Below are positions 5,177 to 7,189 of a stretch of DNA of 7,189 nucleotides, in pieces (the stretch's first letter is position 1; the number at the start of each line of letters is the position of its first letter). The notes under the pieces are model-generated. The model was not told the origin of the DNA, did not search any database, and was given only the letters and a program-made list of their open reading frames with translations. Both the position numbers and the translations under genes were made by a program. The stretch is from an uncultured Lachnospiraceae bacterium (GTDB lineage Bacteria > Bacillota > Clostridia > Lachnospirales > Lachnospiraceae): NCBI GenBank assembly GCA_948468325.1, contig CAOKHR010000122.1, positions 1 through 7,189 of the forward strand. Direction: 5' to 3'.

Positions 5177-6349
5177 ATGGATATTTTGGCAAAATTTTTT
5201 TTAAAAGAAGATGATTCACTGGCGAAGAAGCGCCAGATATACGGAATGCTTTGCGGAACGGCAGGAATTTTTTTAAATATCATGCTGTTTTTGGGAAAGC
5301 TTCTGGCCGGAAGCATCAGTAATTCCATTGCCGTTACGGCAGATGCTTTTAACAACCTTTCAGATGCCGGATCTTCTGCGGTTACACTTGTGGGATTTAA
5401 GCTGGCGGGCACGAAACCGGATACCAGGCATCCGTTTGGCCATGGGAGAATTGAATATATAACGGGGCTGATTGTATCCGCGGCAATTTTGATTATGGCG
5501 TTTGAACTGGTAAGCAGTTCTGTAGATAAGATTATTCATCCGGTGGAGACGGAGTTTCGCTTTGTCTCTGTCTTAATTTTAATCAGTTCTATTTTGGTAA
5601 AGTTGTATATGGCCTGTTATAACAGGCGTATCGGAAGCCGGATTGATTCAGCGGCAATGCGGGCGGCGGCAACAGACAGTTTAAGCGATGCGCTTGCAAC
5701 AACAGTTGTACTGGCGTCTTCTCTGGCAGGACATTATCTGGGGCTTCACATCGACGGATATTGCGGCGTATTAGTGGGAGCATTTATTTTTTATGCGGGA
5801 ATTTCTGCCGCAAAAGATACTTTAAATCCGCTTCTGGGGCAGCCTCCGGACAAAGAATTTGTAAACAGGATTTACGAAACCGTGACTGCCTATGAGGAAA
5901 TTCTGGGGATACATGATCTTGTCGTGCACGATTATGGGCCGGGGCGGCAGATGATTTCTCTTCATGCAGAAGTTGCTGCGGATTCGGATATATTGGAAAT
6001 TCACGATACAATAGACAGAATTGAGGAAGAATTAAAGCAGAAGCTTTATTGTGAAGCCGTGATACATATGGACCCGATTGCAGCAGATGAACAGACGGTG
6101 AAAATGCGCAAAAAAATGAAAGAAATGGTGCGGCAGATGGGAGAGGGATTTTCGATGCATGATTTTCGCATGGTGCCGGGAAATACGCATACCAATCTGA
6201 TTTTTGATGTAGTAGTTCCTTTTACCTGTAAGAAGAGCGACGAGGAAGTCATCCGGGAACTGCAGCAGAGAGCCGCAGAAGAACTGGATGGAACCTGCTG
6301 GCTGAAAATACAGATTGACCGTGCATATTGCGAATTTGAGGTGGAGTAA
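5177..6349 (+). CDS. Cation diffusion facilitator (CDF) metal exporter with duplicated C-terminal domain
   Basis: 390 residues, longer than the roughly 290-300 of basic CDF proteins. Six membrane helices lie at about 25-47, 50-77, 92-112, 127-147, 162-190 and 193-213. The family signature ADAFNNLSDAGSS gives N59xxxD63 in helix 2, and ATDSLSDALATT gives D167xxxD171 in helix 5. This N-D-D-D transport site is like that of MntE/MneP-type manganese exporters rather than the HxxxD of zinc exporters; the substrate is inferred only. A first cytoplasmic domain (about 226-301) has H246, H251, H263 and H297, and a second similar unit follows at about 325-384. The start directly abuts the signal peptidase stop (TAGATG). 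No good ribosome binding site is seen beyond GGAGAGG at 5153-5159, so translation probably depends on re-initiation. MDILAKFFLK fits the N-terminus of related proteins. Confidence 0.93.
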   Translation: MDILAKFFLKEDDSLAKKRQIYGMLCGTAGIFLNIMLFLGKLLAGSISNSIAVTADAFNNLSDAGSSAVTLVGFKLAGTKPDTRHPFGHGRIEYITGLIVSAAILIMAFELVSSSVDKIIHPVETEFRFVSVLILISSILVKLYMACYNRRIGSRIDSAAMRAAATDSLSDALATTVVLASSLAGHYLGLHIDGYCGVLVGAFIFYAGISAAKDTLNPLLGQPPDKEFVNRIYETVTAYEEILGIHDLVVHDYGPGRQMISLHAEVAADSDILEIHDTIDRIEEELKQKLYCEAVIHMDPIAADEQTVKMRKKMKEMVRQMGEGFSMHDFRMVPGNTHTNLIFDVVVPFTCKKSDEEVIRELQQRAAEELDGTCWLKIQIDRAYCEFEVE

Positions 6350-7189
6350 TGGCAAAGACTTTGTTATTTATCCAGGGGATTTATGACACAATTGATTTGT
6401 TTATTGCGGCTTTTTCGGATGCTTTCCGGCGGCTGGGCTGTGTCTGCCATGTGATAGATGTCCGGGAGAAAGAAAATGCAATGCGGATGCTTAAAAATAT
6501 AATAGAAGAAGAAAAAGTTGACGGTGTCGTTACCTTTAATAATATTGGTTACAATCTTTCTTTTGCAGAAGGAAGAAATGTCTGGGAAGATGCGGGGATT
6601 CCATATTTTAATATATTGATGGATCATCCGTTTCACTATGCCGCACCCTTAAAAAATGCTCCGGATACATCCGTTGTTTTTTGCACAGACCGTAATCATG
6701 TGAAGTTTCTGCGGCGGTTTTATCCGCATCTTAAGCGGATTGATTTTATGCCTCATGCCGGAATGGAAACGGATGCCTGCCATCCGGATATAGAGGAGCG
6801 TCCCATAGATGTGTTATATGCCGGAGGACTGTCGAAATACGTAGCCGAAGGGCTGGTGCCGGATCTGGGAGAAATCAGAGAGTTTGATGCATTTGCGCTG
6901 ACAAAAGAAGTCCTTTTTGATTTGATGCAGCATCCCGAGAAGACAACGGAGGATGCAATAGAAGAGTATTTTATATATCTGGGGAAAGATTATACAGATC
7001 AGGAATTAAATTTATGGATTACGGAACTACGTTTTATTGATTCTTACGCAACATCGTTTTACAGAGAGCAGGCGGTTCGTTTTTTGGTGGAAAACGGAAT
7101 AAAAACAACAGTTTTCGGCGGCGGATGGGATAAATGTGAATGGGCAGATAATCCGGATTTGATTTACGGAGGAAAAGTTTTTGCGCCTC
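6349..7189 (+). CDS. CgeB/DUF3880-like glycosyltransferase (3' truncated)
   Basis: An open frame of 280 codons runs off the end of the window. It starts at ATG 6349, whose A is the last base of the preceding TAA (TAATG). GAGG (6338-6341) inside the CDF gene can serve as ribosome binding site, 7 bases upstream. The N-terminal half looks like a Rossmann-type GT-B fold with LLFIQGIY (5-12), VDGVVTFNN (57-65), ILMDHPFHYAAPL (89-101), SVVFCTDRNH (108-117), FMPHAG (133-138) and DVLYAGG (154-160). The second half begins at about residue 250 with VFGGGWDKCEW (255-265) and NPDLIYGGKV (268-277). This layout is known from CgeB-like, DUF3880-containing glycosyltransferase family 1 proteins, thought to decorate spore or cell-surface polymers. 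Donor and acceptor are unknown. The nucleotide-sugar binding part lies beyond the window. Confidence 0.8.
   Translation, partial: MAKTLLFIQGIYDTIDLFIAAFSDAFRRLGCVCHVIDVREKENAMRMLKNIIEEEKVDGVVTFNNIGYNLSFAEGRNVWEDAGIPYFNILMDHPFHYAAPLKNAPDTSVVFCTDRNHVKFLRRFYPHLKRIDFMPHAGMETDACHPDIEERPIDVLYAGGLSKYVAEGLVPDLGEIREFDAFALTKEVLFDLMQHPEKTTEDAIEEYFIYLGKDYTDQELNLWITELRFIDSYATSFYREQAVRFLVENGIKTTVFGGGWDKCEWADNPDLIYGGKVFAP

Noticed and set aside
6364..6636. Minus-strand 90-codon frame near the right end
   Set aside because: It is antisense to the glycosyltransferase frame, which is open for 280 codons with recognisable motifs and a coupled start.

Overview
The window looks like chromosomal DNA of a low-to-moderate GC Firmicute, most likely class Clostridia and possibly Lachnospiraceae. 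The evidence is strong AGGAGG-type ribosome binding sites, tight gene packing on one strand, and family members (BlaI/M56 pair, DbpA-type helicase, long CDF transporter, CgeB-like glycosyltransferase) typical of that group. This is inference from style and protein family, not a database match. Every gene I can support is on the + strand, and the long minus-strand frames are shadows.

Layout. (1) 1-1450: the 3' end of a DEAD-box RNA helicase with a DbpA-type RNA-binding domain, followed 21 bases later by a YbaK/EbsC-family aminoacyl-tRNA deacylase. The unit closes with a convincing intrinsic terminator at 1484-1528. (2) 1600-3642: a BlaI/M56 signalling locus. A promoter with two TTTACA/TGTAAA-type dyads drives a BlaI-family repressor and a BlaR1-like membrane zinc protease. 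The protease frame closes just after its last membrane helix. A second frame, shifted by one base and without its own ribosome binding site, carries what looks like the missing extracytoplasmic C-terminal domain. (3) 3653-4501: NudC-type NADH/NAD pyrophosphatase behind a strong ribosome binding site. (4) 4607-7189: type I signal peptidase, a CDF metal exporter whose ATG directly abuts the peptidase stop (TAGATG), and a CgeB/DUF3880-like glycosyltransferase whose ATG overlaps the exporter stop (TAATG). The last gene runs off the window end.

How the parts work together. The BlaI-like repressor should bind the two dyads over its own promoter and shut off repressor and protease together. When the membrane protease senses a signal, it should trigger loss of the repressor, as in bla/mec systems. 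No beta-lactamase or penicillin-binding protein lies in the window, and the C-terminal domain has no transpeptidase-like SxxK/SxN/KTG motifs, so the inducer is probably not a beta-lactam. nudC follows 10 bases after the shifted frame and may be part of the regulon. The signal peptidase, CDF exporter and glycosyltransferase genes look translationally coupled but have no obvious shared function.

The most interesting part is the BlaI/M56 locus: its operator architecture, its unusual sensor domain, and the apparent frameshift that separates protease from sensor. The rest is ordinary housekeeping content.
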